Positions 11,986 to 23,079 of a stretch of 64,000 bases of DNA are shown here, in pieces. A program made the translations under genes and the position numbers. Origin of the DNA: Populus alba (taxonomy: Eukaryota; Streptophyta; Magnoliopsida; Malpighiales; Salicaceae); NCBI RefSeq assembly GCF_005239225.2, contig NC_133300.1, positions 2,509,875 to 2,573,874 of the forward strand, written 5' to 3'. Numbering within the stretch: the stretch's first letter is position 1; each line of letters opens with the position of its first letter. The notes beneath the pieces are model-generated. The model saw only the letters and a program-made list of their open reading frames with translations, was not told the DNA's origin and made no database searches.

Positions 11986-12203
11986 GAGGTCGCCAGATGG
12001 GATCTCATGTAGCTTTGGTTAAAGGGAATCGCCAGATGGGATTTCAGGTTAACCGAGTTACACAGTTTAGTTCCAGTTGAATGAGGTCGCCAGATGGGAT
12101 CTCATGTAGCTTTGGTTAAAAGGAATCGCCAGACGGGATTTCAGGTTAACCGAGTTACGCAATATTTTCGTTCCAGTTGAATGAGGTCGCCAGATGGGAT
12201 CTC
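11986..12203 (+). repeat. Array of five 21-nt hairpins with covarying stems
   Basis: Units at 11986, 12025, 12083, 12122 and 12183. They alternate between stem GAGGTC/GATCTC and stem GGAATC/GATTTC, around the loop GCCAGATGG (one copy GCCAGACGG). The same design, in the same sense orientation, occurs in the gypsy elements at 40572-41145 and about 62080-62880. Confidence 0.85.
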
Positions 12204-12354
12204 AGGTAAACCCAATGTGTGGGCAGGTCGCCCGTGAAAATAGACTATTGTGAGTGTGTGGGCAGGTCGCCCAAGATAATGAAATCATTTTCCTTTTGTT
12301 TTCTTTACAAACCTTACTATGCAAAATTTTGAGGATTTTCGCTTCGTAAGCATT

Positions 12355-12370
12355 GTAAAGAGGGGGCATC
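12355..12370 (+). promoter_or_regulatory. Polypurine tract of inner element
   Basis: AAAGAGGGGGCATC directly before the 3' LTR. It is practically the same as in the two gypsy elements (AAAGAGAGGGCATC and AAAGAGGGGGCATC on the minus strand next to 40424 and 61924). Confidence 0.85.
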
Positions 12371-14499
12371 TGTTGCTACCCAATTTTTGACCCATGTTTT
12401 TTATATATTTTCAAAAAATCCAAAAATAGAGAAAAAACAAAGAAAATCCAAAAAATATGTTTTTTAATATATTTTCGTCATTTTAGCATTTTTAACGTCG
12501 TCTAAAAAGAATTTAATTTTTCAAACGCGTTCGACTTTTCACGCGTCGTTTTTAAAATCATTGATTTTCCTCATCGAGTCGACGTTGATATTGCTCATTT
12601 TCAAAAAAATACAAAAAACAAGAAAAATCAAATTTTACAAAAAAAGAAAGTTAAGGGACCAATTTTTGAAAACTTGGCAATATTTTTTGCCTATAAATAC
12701 TGGTTTCCAACACTTACAAGGGAGAGAGGGGCAATTGTGTAAAGAGGAGAGAAACACAAAAAACCCTAAAAACATAAACTTAACTCTCTACCCACACAAA
12801 CCAGCCGCCGGCTCCTGACCAAAAAATAGCCTCCGTTCCCCGGGGTCCTTGGTTGGTGTTTTCAGAAGAGAGCCAAGGACCCCCTGATTGATTGCTCCCA
12901 ACCCGGTTGGGACTTTGCTCTCCCGAAACAGTCGCTGCTGCTTCTCAACCAAAACCCCCCCCTCTGGTTTGATTTTATTTTTTTCCTACAGCCGCCGGCC
13001 ACAAACACAAGCCAAAACAGCTGCTCCCCACCCGGTTTTGATTTTTTTCTTCGGAACCAGCCCCCTTTCCCCTTCTCTTCTTCTCATTTTCCCCCGCCGC
13101 TCCTTCATCCCCTCTCAACCGGTCTTCTCCGTCAGCAGCAGCATCCTCCACGGACCCAGATCGGTCCGCCGCTCCTTCATCCTCTCTCGCCGGCCGCCTC
13201 TCCATCAACATCGGAGGCTTTCCCTCAGTGGCATCTTCTTCCCCCTTCGGTCTCCATCATCAGCCAGCCACACCAGCCTTCCCATCAGCAACGGCTGTTT
13301 CCCCTTCGGTTTCCTCTCCCAGCGGCGCCCGAACAGCAGCGCCATCAACATCGTCTTCTTCTCCCTTAGCAGACGATCACCAGCAACGGCGAAGCAGCAC
13401 CGACAGATCAGCCGCCTCCCTACCTCCCCCCGATCTCTTCCTCGCCATCGACACCGGAGGTTCCTCCAGTAGCAGCCGACACACGGCGCCCACAGACCCA
13501 CCTCCAGAACAGCCCTGCAGTGGCCACCGCAGCCGGCCATCACCGATCTGCAGCCGGCGAAAGAAGAGGACACATCTGCAAGAAAAAAAAAAACAGATCT
13601 AAAAATGAAATCAAAAACTTAAAATCAACTGCCTTGTGTGTATCTTTGGGTCTTTGCAGGTGACGGTGACCCCACCGCCAGCGTGGGAAGAAGAGAGGAA
13701 GACGTGACCGACCACCCTGTTTCTTCGGTGTTCCATGTGGCGGCGCGTGAACCCACGCGCCACCAGTGATGGTGGTGCGTGGGGAGACGCGCCGCCGGTG
13801 CTCTGCTGTCCTTTGCCTTCACAGAAGTGGTTCCAGCACTGTTAAGGAATTTTTGAAATGGCTGTTTTGTAGTTTTAGAATTGTTTAATGTAATTTTTGC
13901 TTAATGTAATTTTTGTTAGTTTTGAGTTTTTGTACTTTGTAAATGATGTAAAAGAAAATAAAAGAAAAGAAAAGAAAAGAAAAAGAAAAAGAGAAAGTGA
14001 TAATAAAAACAAAAAAAAAAAGAAATGCTTGTGTGTGCTTGTATGTTTGTTTTTTTATTTATTTATGTTATTGAATTAAAAATTAAAAAAGGATAAAAAG
14101 AATTATTTGTTAATTTAAATATGGTTAAATATCTCAAGGACAAATAAAATCAAGTTGTATTTTCCATGAAAATATGAGGACAAGTTTCTACATATATTCG
14201 GGGATTTAATAACTGATTTATTCAAGCCTAAGAATTTAATTAATATTTTAAATTTTCAAATCACATCAGAACACGAAGCAGCTTACCTCAGGTAGGGTGT
14301 GTTAGGGGTGCTGATACCTTCCCTAACCACAACCAGTCCCTTACCCGCGATCTCTGACAAGACCAGTACATCCGGTTTCCTAGTAGCCCTCAATGAATTA
14401 CTAGGTGGCGACTCCCACGAACGAATTCAAAGCAAACGCAACAACGAGAAAAATCGCCAGCCGATTGCCGCGCGCTGATATTTTTTTTGGGGTGCGACA
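12371..14499 (+). repeat. Inner element 3' LTR (2129 bp)
   Basis: Near-identical to 3663-5795. Visible differences are mostly homopolymer lengths and a few substitutions, for example GGTGAAAG versus GGCGAAAG at the end of the GC-rich leader. Ends GCGACA, then GCTAT. Confidence 0.93.
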
Positions 14500-14504
14500 G
14501 CTAT
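14500..14504. repeat. Target-site duplication (right) of inner element
   Basis: GCTAT, identical to 3658-3662. Confidence 0.95.
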
Positions 14505-14766
14505 GATCTCGAATGTATCTTCATCAAGACCTTGGTAGATGATGGTATTGGCTTTGTTGTCCTTCTTTCTGTTGACTTTCAAGGCTTGCTTCTGTGCCTC
14601 TTGTAAAGCATCTTCTCTTTCTTTGGACTCTGGTTCATCATAACCAGTTTGTACAATATCCAAACACTCTTGTGACCACAAGAAATGCCTTCAATCTGAT
14701 GCACCAACTATCATAGTTGTCTTTAGTCAGCTTTGGAATGAGTGTATGTGTACCTTCTGTAGTCAT
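14505..14766 (-). pseudogene. Copia Gag, N-terminal part
   Basis: An ATG at 14766-14764 (minus strand) opens a protein with MTTEGTH, then KDNYDSWCIRLKA, then WSQECLDIVQTGYDEPE, LKVNRKKDNKA and QGLDEDTFEII. These are the usual N-terminal Gag (UBN2-type) landmarks of copia elements. A one-base frameshift lies near 14690-14700, between the LKA part and the LWSQE part. The frame after it continues across the nested insertion into 3657 (…EIIA then [16 protein letters not shown]). The start was chosen because it lies downstream of the primer site and matches the usual Gag start region. Confidence 0.85.
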
Positions 14767-15330
14767 TTTGCTTTTGGAATGACTATATCACCTCTTTGGG
14801 AGCCGAATTTGGACAAACAGACACTGTAGATCGATCCGGAATGGTCCAAATAGTAGGGAACCGGTCTGACTTTGTTGAAATCGGGTCAGAAAATGGGTGA
14901 ACCGGTCAAAAAACCAATTCTGTACGGCGGGCGGTTCGCTGGGTTGAACCGGGAATATTCTGGGGAATATTCCTTCGGCTCGGCTGAGGCTGGAACGCGG
15001 CTCGGCTCGGCGCGAGGTACGGCTCGGCTTGTGGCTCGGCTGGACTCGGCTTGTGGCTCGGCTAGGACGCGGCGTATACGGCTCGGCGCGGTTCAAATAT
15101 GGCGCGCGTGTGGCTTAGTCGTCTTCAACCTCGGGGCGCGTGGGATGCGCGTGGGCGATCTGGCTGAATATTCAGGAGGCGCGTGTGGGCTACTCCGGAC
15201 TCCGATGAGGCTGATTTTTGCGGCAGTGAGTTCGTCTTGATGAGCTCTACACTGTGGAATGATCAAAACTTGTTTTGGACAACTTTGAAAATTCGGATAT
15301 ACCCCAAAACTCTTCTGTTTTCCGATGAAC
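14767..15330 (-). other. Copia 5' leader between PBS and gag
   Basis: About 560 bp untranslated leader of the copia element. It holds a GC-rich stretch of GGCTCGGCT-type repeats at about 14970-15090, unlike the AT-rich surroundings. Open frames here are driven by composition and carry no domain. Confidence 0.65.
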
Positions 15331-15345
15331 GGGGCTCTGATACCA
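15331..15345 (-). promoter_or_regulatory. Copia primer-binding site, initiator tRNA-Met type
   Basis: On the minus strand TGGTATCAGAGCCCC begins 2 nt inside the LTR. TGGTATCAGAGC is the standard complement of the plant initiator tRNA-Met 3' end in copia elements. Confidence 0.92.
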
Positions 15346-15347
15346 AT

Positions 15348-15722
15348 TGTTGGTGGGAGAAACCACTGGTGGTGGCTTTGAAACACTCAGAGGGGATAAA
15401 ACACTCTGTTTTATTACACAAAACCGAAGCTTACAATTACACAAAATAAAAGCTTATACACGCCCTCTCTCTCTCTTTCTCTTTCTAGTGTTCCTCTCAA
15501 TTCTCTCCACACATATAACATAAGCTGGGCACTCTATTTATACACAAAAACAGAATACGAAAATTCAAACTTTCTTCAAGTGTGAAGGCGGCTGGCGGCT
15601 GTGGCAGCTGGTGGCTGGCGGCTGCGGCTGGTGGCTGGTCGGTTGGTGGCAGCTGGTGGCTGGCTGGGCGGTGGTTGCCTTCCTTGACCATCTAGGAGCT
15701 TCTGGATTGAGTTTATTCAACA
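15348..15722 (-). repeat. Copia 5' LTR (375 bp)
   Basis: TGTTGG...CAACA, matching 725-1101 with a few substitutions and indels in the CT-rich stretch. Confidence 0.93.
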
Positions 15723-15727
15723 TGATT
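15723..15727. repeat. Target-site duplication (right) of copia element
   Basis: TGATT, identical to 720-724. The CNL coding sequence resumes at 15728. Confidence 0.95.
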
Positions 15728-17091
15728 TAGCTGAATACGTGTCAGGAGAATTTTGCTTTAAGCTTGGTATTAATGAATTGGGCTCTGGGTTGGAGGGTGA
15801 ACATTCATGCATGCTTCCAGAAAGGACTCGTTATTTATCAATCACTCGAGCAGCCATGTTTACACCATATACTGGGGCAGGACGTCGGATATTTCGTAGC
15901 ATTCATGGAGTCCATCATTTGCGCGCCTTGTTTCCACTATATATTTTTGGGGAAGTTGATATTGAGACGCTGAATGACATCTTGCCAGATCTAAAGCACT
16001 TGCGAATGCTATCTTTATGTCATCCAAAAGATACTTCTTCTCAGTTGCTCAATTCCATTGGCAACTTAAAACATTTGCGGCACTTGGACCTTTATGGGAC
16101 ATCGATTGAAAGGTTACCTGAAAGTGTGTGCACCTTGTACTATTTGCAAAGTTTATTGTTAGGAGAGTGCCGACATCTCATGGAGTTGCCATCCAACATT
16201 TCCAACTTGGTCAACCTACAACATCTTGATATTGAAGGGACAAATTTGAAAGAGATGCCACCAAAAATGGGGAAACTCACAAAGCTTCGAACTTTGCAAT
16301 ATTACGTCGTGGGAAAAGAGAGTGGGTCTAGCATGAAAGAGCTGGGGAAGCTCTCACATTTAAGGAGAAAACTTTCTATTTGGAATCTCAGAGATGTTGC
16401 AAATGCTCAAGATGCTTTGGATGCCAATTTAAAGGGTAAGAAGAAGATTGAGGAGTTGAGGTTGATATGGGATGGCAATACAGATGACACACAACAGGAG
16501 AGAGAAGTACTTGAGAAATTGGAGCCTTCTGGAAATGGGAAACAGCTTGCCATTAATGGTTACGGGGGTACAATGTTTCCAGGCTGGCTTGGATACTCTT
16601 CTTTCTTAAATATGGTAGCGTTGACTCTTTCTGGATGTAAGAACTGCATCTCCTTACCACCATCGGGGCAGCTGCCATCTCTAGAAGAGCTCCATATTGA
16701 AGGATTTGATGATGTCGTGGCAGTTGGTTCTGAGTTCTATGGAAGTGACCCTTCGATGGAGAAGCCATTTAAATCCCTCAAAATATTAAAGTTTGAGGGG
16801 ATGCGAAACTGGCAGGAATGGAAAACAGAAGTAGCTGGTGCTTTCCCTCATCTTGCAAAGCTCTTGATAGCAGGTTGTCCCGAGTTAACAAATGGCTTGC
16901 CTAATCACCTTCCTTCTTTATTGATGCTTGAGATTCAAGCGTGTCCACAGCTTGTGGTTTCAATTCCAGAGGCTCCCCTGCTCACCGAAATCAACGTAAA
17001 AGTCACTCAAACTTTCATCCCCTCTCAGCGCTGGAATGCACTAAGCGATGTAGATTGCTGGCAGGTTCTTCTTGCAAGGTATGCATTTTAG
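15728..17091 (+). pseudogene. CNL disease-resistance gene, LRR part, with misplaced NB-ARC tail
   Basis: This is the 3' part of the CNL whose NB-ARC ends at 724. The frame continues directly (LAEYVSGEFCFKLG), through the linker, into leucine-rich repeats: LKHLRHLDLYGTSIERLP, SLLLGECRHLMELP, LVNLQHLDIEGTNLKEMP, then the R1-type KMGKLTKLRTL and FPGWLGYSSF segments typical of RPP13-like 1. The LRR domain recognises the effector or its target and holds the NB-ARC off. It matches the second CNL from about 33257 to 34460. After the repeat ending CPQLVVSIPEAP the protein switches to VTQTFIPSQRWNALSDVDCW, which belongs between RNBS-B and RNBS-C of the NB-ARC (compare 187-280), then stops. The gene was thus already chimeric or truncated at its 3' end. 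Confidence 0.88.
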
Positions 17092-17290
17092 GGTTGCAAA
17101 TTCTTGAGCAGCCTCACACTTGGCAGAGAAATAGCGAGAAAGTGCAAAGGTTTACTGCTGGCTGCGAAGACCCCTGGGGGTCTTTTGCACTCTGAAGGAG
17201 ATGTCAAGCAGTATGTGGGGTTTGTCGAATGAAAACATCCCTTAAGTTAAATTAAAAAAATATTTTTAAACTGTATATTAAGTTTGTCAA
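17092..17290 (+). pseudogene. Decayed NB-ARC remnant following the chimeric CNL
   Basis: Continues the homology to 270-460 (GCAGAGAAATAGCGAGAAAG, GGGGGTCTTTTGCACTC, GAATGAAAACATCCC) but with stops, small deletions and an out-of-frame GLPL-type segment. It marks what is left of a neighbouring CNL fused to the previous one. The motif CAAGCAATGGGAGGAGATAT at about 17288-17307 is probably a further scrap. Confidence 0.8.
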
Positions 17291-17609
17291 GCAATGGGAG
17301 GAGATATATTAAGTTACTAAAAAAAGGTATTTATCATTTTGTTTGGTTGTCCATAAGGTTTTGTTACGCAACTATGTAAAAATAAAAATCATAATTTGTC
17401 GACATTACGGCACAGAATTGTTGCATTATTGATCCTAGTAGCTCCCTTTATTTATTTAATTTTATCTTTTGGTACATCCTGGCAACCTCCTTTACCATCG
17501 AAAGGGAGTGAGTTAAATTCATTGGTGGACTTCAATGGTTATTTCAATTCAATTTATTAATTTGGTCTCCCAAAACATCCTTGTTATATATCATAAACAA
17601 TCTAAAAAA

Positions 17610-20157
17610 TATATACAAAACACACCAATCAAATTTAATTAATTCACTGTAGTTGGTTTGAATAAAAAGAGAAAAAAATAGTTTGAATACATGAAATATA
17701 GTTAAAAAAAATACTAATGAGATAATAAAATTCATATTCATTGTGTCTCAAAAGAGATTTAATGCCCACTTTCTAAATATCATAAGCAATTAAAATAAAA
17801 TAAAATATATTGTCAGTTCGGTGTATTGAATTTTGAAATTCATCCTCTTTTGCCATCGAACCTGGAGTGTTTTTAGATTTTCAACATATAAAATCTTGCA
17901 AGGATGAAAACTTATTATTCTTATCTTATGTATGCCCATTTGAAGACAGTTAATCCAGACTTAATCCACTTGATGATGATGCCTTAATCATGCTGATAAA
18001 AAAGATTAATACATTGAGCACCAAGTGTGTGGATATAATCAGCTGGCAAGGACTCCGGCCTCGTAAGGAAATGTTTTTTTTCAACAGTTTTTTTAACAAT
18101 GTTTATAGTTTCAGCTTAAATAATAAAATAACTGAAATCTTGGCTTTTTAAGTTTTTTTTTTAATTTAGTATTTTTTAAAAAATTTTATTTTGTAACCCA
18201 GCCCTAAATATAATATAAATAATTTAATATTGTTAGGAAGTTTTAAACCGGCTTCCATGAATTTAATATTGTACATGTCTGATCCTTCTTGCCCATGACG
18301 ATGACGGCAATCCTGCCTATCATTCCGGTGTGGCCCGAGGTGAAAACATTCGGCTCTTTTTTTTTTAATTACTGAAAACTTAACATGTCATGTGATAAAT
18401 TCTTGAAGAACCCAGTGAATGCCAAAATTAAATATTCATTTGAAAATTAATTTGAAATAAAAATGGAAAAAAATATTTTTTTTTAAGAATACTTTTACAT
18501 CACAAAAACAAAACATACCTTATGTAAGGGACATGCACGGTCAAGACACCAAAGAAGAGAACACTAGCTCTCTGGAGCGTTTGGCATGGAAAAATAAAAG
18601 GGCACGGTCGTATCGTATTCACCTGTTAATTTCACCGAGGTTGTATATATTCTTTGGATTTTCACATTGGTAATATATACATGAATTTGTTTTTATATTG
18701 AAAATTGTGTCTTATCATTTTTTAAAAAAATATTTGCTTGAAATTAATATTGTTTTATTGTTGTTATATTATTTTGATGTGATAATATAAAAAATAATTT
18801 TTAATATTTTTTTAAATAAAAAATAACCATTACCACGTTAAAAAACTTAACAATTAAGATTTCCACGAAGGTTGCCAGTCAAATTTAAATTTTAGACTTG
18901 AATCCATGGCAAGAACTAAAGGGAACTATTTTGTGTGGACAAGAAAAACCAAAGGACGGTAGGCACGCATCGATGTCATAAATAGTGTTTGTCTTATTAT
19001 ATAAGAAGACTTTGAAAGTGGCTTTGTTGACTCTGCAGAGATGAAGAATAGTAAAAAAAGCGTCAAAAATTAAAATCATTTTATAATTTATGATCATTTT
19101 CTATACATTATTGTTGCTTTTTTATTTTTATATATAATAAAATCCACATTCTGAAATTCTGAAAGAGAAAACCGCAGCTAAAAGCAACAATATTTTTAGC
19201 TAAATAAATAAAGTTTAACGACTTAATATGTTCTTATATTATAAAATATTTCTTTGATCTATCTCTATATATCTAATTAAGTTAATTTTATTTTTTAATA
19301 TATATTAAATTTATAATTTATCATTCGTCTCATGTAAACTCACTCAAATTAGTCATGTGTTTGTTACATGCAAAACTAGAAGATTATATTAAAAATTTAA
19401 CATATATTTTAAATAAAATTAACTTAAATAAAGATATAATAGGTCAATGATAGATAAATAGTTTATATATTTTTACGGTTTAACTGTTTATATATTTTTA
19501 AATTTATTGTCTTAAACACAGAAATTATCTTTTTTATTATTCGATTATCAAATTTATTTATACATACCGCTTCCACGCGTTTTCTTGTCTCTTCCTTCCC
19601 TTTAAAGTCCACGTGTTCCCATCATGGCTTATTAGCTTTCTACTGCTATCATTCTCACTCTCTCACCCTTTTGCAAGAATCGACAACTTCATGACTCAGA
19701 AATCTTGACCTCATCTCCTAACAATTCATAGACTGGTAGGGTTCTGCACTGCACCATTCTTTTCAAGAGCTCGTGGGATGGACCGCAGAAGTGGAAAATT
19801 GCTATCAAATAACAAAGCATATGTAATGATCAGGCTACTTTGCAAGGTCCTGTAATGGAAAATCTGTGGACATCCCCTGTTATTAGAGAAGGAAATAAAG
19901 CTGAAGAAGCCAATACAAGTAGGACCCAATTTGCCGCCCAAAGGCCATTGTAGATTCACGTTCAGAGAACATCAGATGCGATGCTTAGATGGAACCACAC
20001 CATCATACTCTATTTTATTTTTTCTGAAGAGAAGACTGGACTGCATTTTCATCGGTGCTTTTCAAGATGTTAAGATTTGTACTAAATGATGCATCATTAA
20101 TACAGTAGAGAAGAAAGATCACGTCCGACGAGAATATCATTACAAAATGATCCCCGG
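17610..20157. repeat. Segmental duplication, copy 1
   Basis: Collinear with 23555-26678, interrupted by small indels. Anchor matches: ACCAATCAAATTTAATTAATTC; GAAGACAGTTAATCCAGAC; CTCTCTGGAGCGTTTGGCATGG; CATAAATAG…GTTTGTCTT; TACCGCTTCCACGCGTTTTC; CATCAGATGCGATGCTTAG. The right end is sharp: both copies share AAATGATCCCCGG and then diverge. No gene is seen in it apart from a CNL-type upstream signature at 19583-19627, which contains a CACGTG G-box. Confidence 0.85.
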
Positions 20158-20349
20158 CATTATTGATATTTATACCAATATCTCAACTAATTTTATAAAT
20201 TTTAAAATTAATAACTATATAAACTTTTAATGATCTTAAAATTTTGAAATTTAAACCGGTAATTTTAAAAAAAATTCTAAAATTTAATCAATTAAAATAT
20301 AATTTTTAAAATTTCTGGGATTAATTTAAATGTTCAAGAAATATGGTTG

Positions 20350-21600
20350 CTATCAACATTTTAGCTATATGGTTGCTATCAATAAAAGAGAGGAGATTTT
20401 ATCTATTTTTTTGGTTTTTTAACAGGTCACATTACTTTATTTCTTTTCAATTGCATTCTTTAAAGCTATAATTTCATGGCATCCATAGCTATCAAACCCA
20501 GCCTAGGGGTTAACCCGACTAATGGGCTAAGTCCTGGTTTACACGGGTTGACTCGGGTCAATCAAGAAAAATTAAAAAGACATATTTGAGGTTTTGATAT
20601 TTTATATGAAAAAAATAAGAAATAATCCATATGGATATAGGCTATACATGTTGTAAACAATCAAGTTTAAAAAATTATTTCAAAAGGTTTTTTTTATTCC
20701 ACATTGAAAAGATACTATCGTATTTTTCTAAGTTAAAGTATTTAAATAAAAAAAAATTTCTATCCCACATTGAATAAATATTAACTTTTTTCTTGTGAAC
20801 ATAGAATACACACACACACATTAAAAGACTTTAAATTTCACATTGCAAAAATAAAATATTCTTCTAATATTTATATAGTAAACTTTGAAATGAGTTAGCA
20901 AGCAATTGAAATATATGATAAAAAGGGTCTTTGGGGTAGGAGAAAAACACATTTAATAAAAAAAAATCTCTATCGGGTTTTTATTGGGTCACTTGAGTTC
21001 TGGGTTTACTCGGCGTGTCAACCAGTTTACTCTAAGCCACTTGCAGGCCCAAATATTGAATGAAATAGACCTGGCCAAGACCCCGAGTCACCATACTTGA
21101 TGTTTTATTATTTTATATGAAAATTTCAAGAAACAATCCACGTGGATATAGGTTATACATGTTATAAATAATTAAGTTTAAAAGATTATTTCAAAAGGTT
21201 TTTTTTATCTCATATCGGAAAGATATTATCTTATTCTTCTAAGTTGAAGTATTTAAACTAAAAAGGTTTTTTTTATCTTATATTTGAAAAAACATAACTT
21301 TTTTTTTTTCTGAAGAACATAGAGTGTATATGCTAAAGGGCTTCAAATCCCACATTGAAAAAACAAAACATTCTTCTAGTGTTTATATAGTGAACTTTGA
21401 AATGAGTAACCAAATAAAAAATATGAAAAAAAAGAAGGGTTTTTGGGTAGGAGAAAAAAATACATTTAAAAAAAATGGTCTCTACTGAGTTTTTGCAGGT
21501 CACCCGAGTTCCAGGTTGACCGAACGAGTCGACCAGTTTATTTCGGGCCAATTGTAGGCCTGAATTTTTAATGAAACAGACTCGATCATTGCTATTGGAT
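20350..21600 (+). repeat. Dispersed repeat, two tandem copies, inverted relative to 27460-28540
   Basis: AT-rich DNA punctuated by GC-rich blocks reading like GGGTTGACTCGGGTCAA. Units begin at about 20480 and 21050 and share ATCCAYRTGGATATAGG, TACATGTT, ATTATTTCAAAAGG and a block AAGATATTATC/TTCTAAGTT. The reverse complement of the same series lies at 27460-28540. No coding capacity. Class unknown; it may be a non-autonomous DNA element or an LTR fragment. Confidence 0.7.
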
Positions 21601-21679
21601 CATGTTGACAGCAATACCTAATATTATTATTAGATCCTGTTGGGAGTATGATCCAACTCTATTGTAATGGTGGTTATTC

Positions 21680-21680
21680 T

Positions 21681-21734
<54 letters not shown>
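21680..21734. repeat. Compound microsatellite (TA)n(GA)n
   Basis: About 13 TA units followed directly by about 14 GA units. Likely polymorphic. Confidence 0.95.
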
Positions 21735-21739
<5 letters not shown>

Positions 21740-22104
21740 AAGATAAATAAATGAAAAAAAAAAGATGTTACAATGGTTATTTTCGTGGGTTCTTTAGTAG
21801 TAATAGTAATTATATTGTTTGAATTGTTGCAATTAGGGTGAATTAAATAAGAATTGTAATGAATGAATGGAGAAAGGGAAAGGATGCAAAGATAAGTTTT
21901 GAATATTATTTTTTTTTTAAATCAAGAAGGTTTAGCCTGTGATTCAACATGTAAAAAGGTGAAAAAAATAGCTTTTTCATAACCAAGTTCCAATCTTGGG
22001 CACATGGTGGGCCTATCATTTTTACACATTGAGAGAAAACGCATACCCTTCCTCGGGTCTTCTTGTCTCTTCCTTTCCTTCGAAGCCTACGTATTCCCAT
22101 CATG

Positions 22105-23079
22105 CAACTAGAGTGTATTTGTTATTGTAGTAGCTGTTATGGTTGTGGTTTAAAAAAAGTTGTTTTATAAAAAGTATTTTTAGTTGAGGTTGGTTTAAAA
22201 AAATAGGTGTTTGGTTAAAACTGTGGTTGAAATTGAGGTTGAAGAAAAAGTAGTTTAATGTATTTGGTTAATAATACTTTTGAAATTGAGGTTATAAAAT
22301 AATTTTAAAAAATATATATTAATATTGATGATTTAAAATTTAAATATTGTAGAATTAATTATTCATATTACATCATGAAATAAAAAATACTTTATATAAA
22401 ATATTTTTTATTATTCCATTAAACTATTTATAATTCCATTACGTACAAAATTCATCTGATAAGAATTACAGTTTTCTTCATTTTTTTTAGCGTAGATAAA
22501 ATATTATCAGGTATAAAATTGATATTACAGTGCGAGTGAATTTAACTCACTCTATACTAGTTTTTCGGGAAAAAAATATTGTTCACATCACAGTGCGAGT
22601 GAATTTAATTAACTTTAAACTAGTGTTTTTTTTAAAAAAAAATAAAAATGTTAAAAAATTTAATACACTAAAAAAAAGGTGAACAGTGCACTATTTAACT
22701 AGTGTTTTTTTTTTTAAAAATAAAAATGTTAAAAAATTTAATACACTAAAAAAAAGTGAACAGTGCATTAGTGTGCACTGTTTAACTTCTTTTTTTTTAA
22801 AATAAAATGTTAAAAAATTTAATAATAAAAAAAAATCAAAAAAACAAAACGTGAACGGTACATTAGTGTGCACTGTTCATGTTAATTGCACTGTTCAATG
22901 AACAGTGCACTTAGCATGCACAGTACGTGAAAAGCATGAATTCATTGCTTTTCATTACCTGCGGTCCGAACATAAAAAACATGTTTAACCCATGAACAAC
23001 AACTTATTTTTTTCATTACCAAACGGCTGCCAACTACGTTTTAATTAAAAGACAGCCGTGTAGCCAAACACCATCTAAG
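22105..23079. mobile_element. Probable non-autonomous TIR element in a CNL upstream region
   Basis: The left end (TAGAGTGTATTTG…) and the reverse complement of the right end (TAGATGGTGTTTGGC…) are loosely similar terminal inverted repeats. The flanks (…CCCATCATGCAA and GTGGCTTATCATTCTCTC) join into the sequence that is continuous upstream of the other CNL at about 30895-30950, so roughly 1 kb was inserted here. It has no coding capacity. I could not find a clear target duplication. Confidence 0.55.
22600..22890. repeat. Tandem repeat of about 100 bp with GTGAACAGTGCA
   Basis: Three to four units, each an A/T run with ATGTTAAAAAATTTAATA followed by GTGAACAGTGCA…TAGTG. The tail (22860-22930) has clustered GTGCACTGTTCA palindromes. 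Lies within the probable TIR element. Confidence 0.8.

Larger units (their letters stand above)
3663..14499 (+). mobile_element. Non-autonomous Ty3/gypsy-like (Tat/Ogre-related) LTR element nested in copia
   Basis: A 10.8 kb element with 2.13 kb LTRs, a perfect GCTAT target duplication, a tRNA-Arg type primer site (5799-5816) and a polypurine tract (about 12355-12370), so its sense is plus. The 6.6 kb interior has no long reading frame and no recognisable gag or pol domain, so it is a large non-autonomous derivative (LARD-like). Its U5, polypurine tract, an ACTGGGGGCA-bearing segment and its 3' hairpin array all match the two Tat/Ogre-type gypsy elements at 37709 and 59040. This points to that lineage as its source and probable helper. 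The LTRs are nearly identical, so insertion is recent and later than that of its copia host. Confidence 0.9.
725..15722 (-). mobile_element. Ty1/copia LTR retrotransposon, defective, with a nested second element
   Basis: It is bounded by two near-identical LTRs (725-1101 and 15348-15722, both TG...CA) and a perfect 5-bp target duplication, and is inserted in the CNL gene. Sense is the minus strand: the primer-binding site lies beside the right LTR and the polypurine tract beside the left one. Without the nested 10.8 kb element it is about 4.2 kb. It carries gag, protease and integrase but only the first residues of reverse transcriptase, so RT and RNase H are deleted. A frameshift in gag and an in-frame stop after integrase also disable it. 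It could have moved only with help from a related active copy. The two LTRs differ at only a handful of sites by eye, so the insertion is fairly recent. Confidence 0.93.

Noticed and set aside
14788..15390. Open frames in the GGCTCGGCT-rich copia leader
   Set aside because: Low-complexity composition in a non-coding leader between primer site and gag; no protein family.
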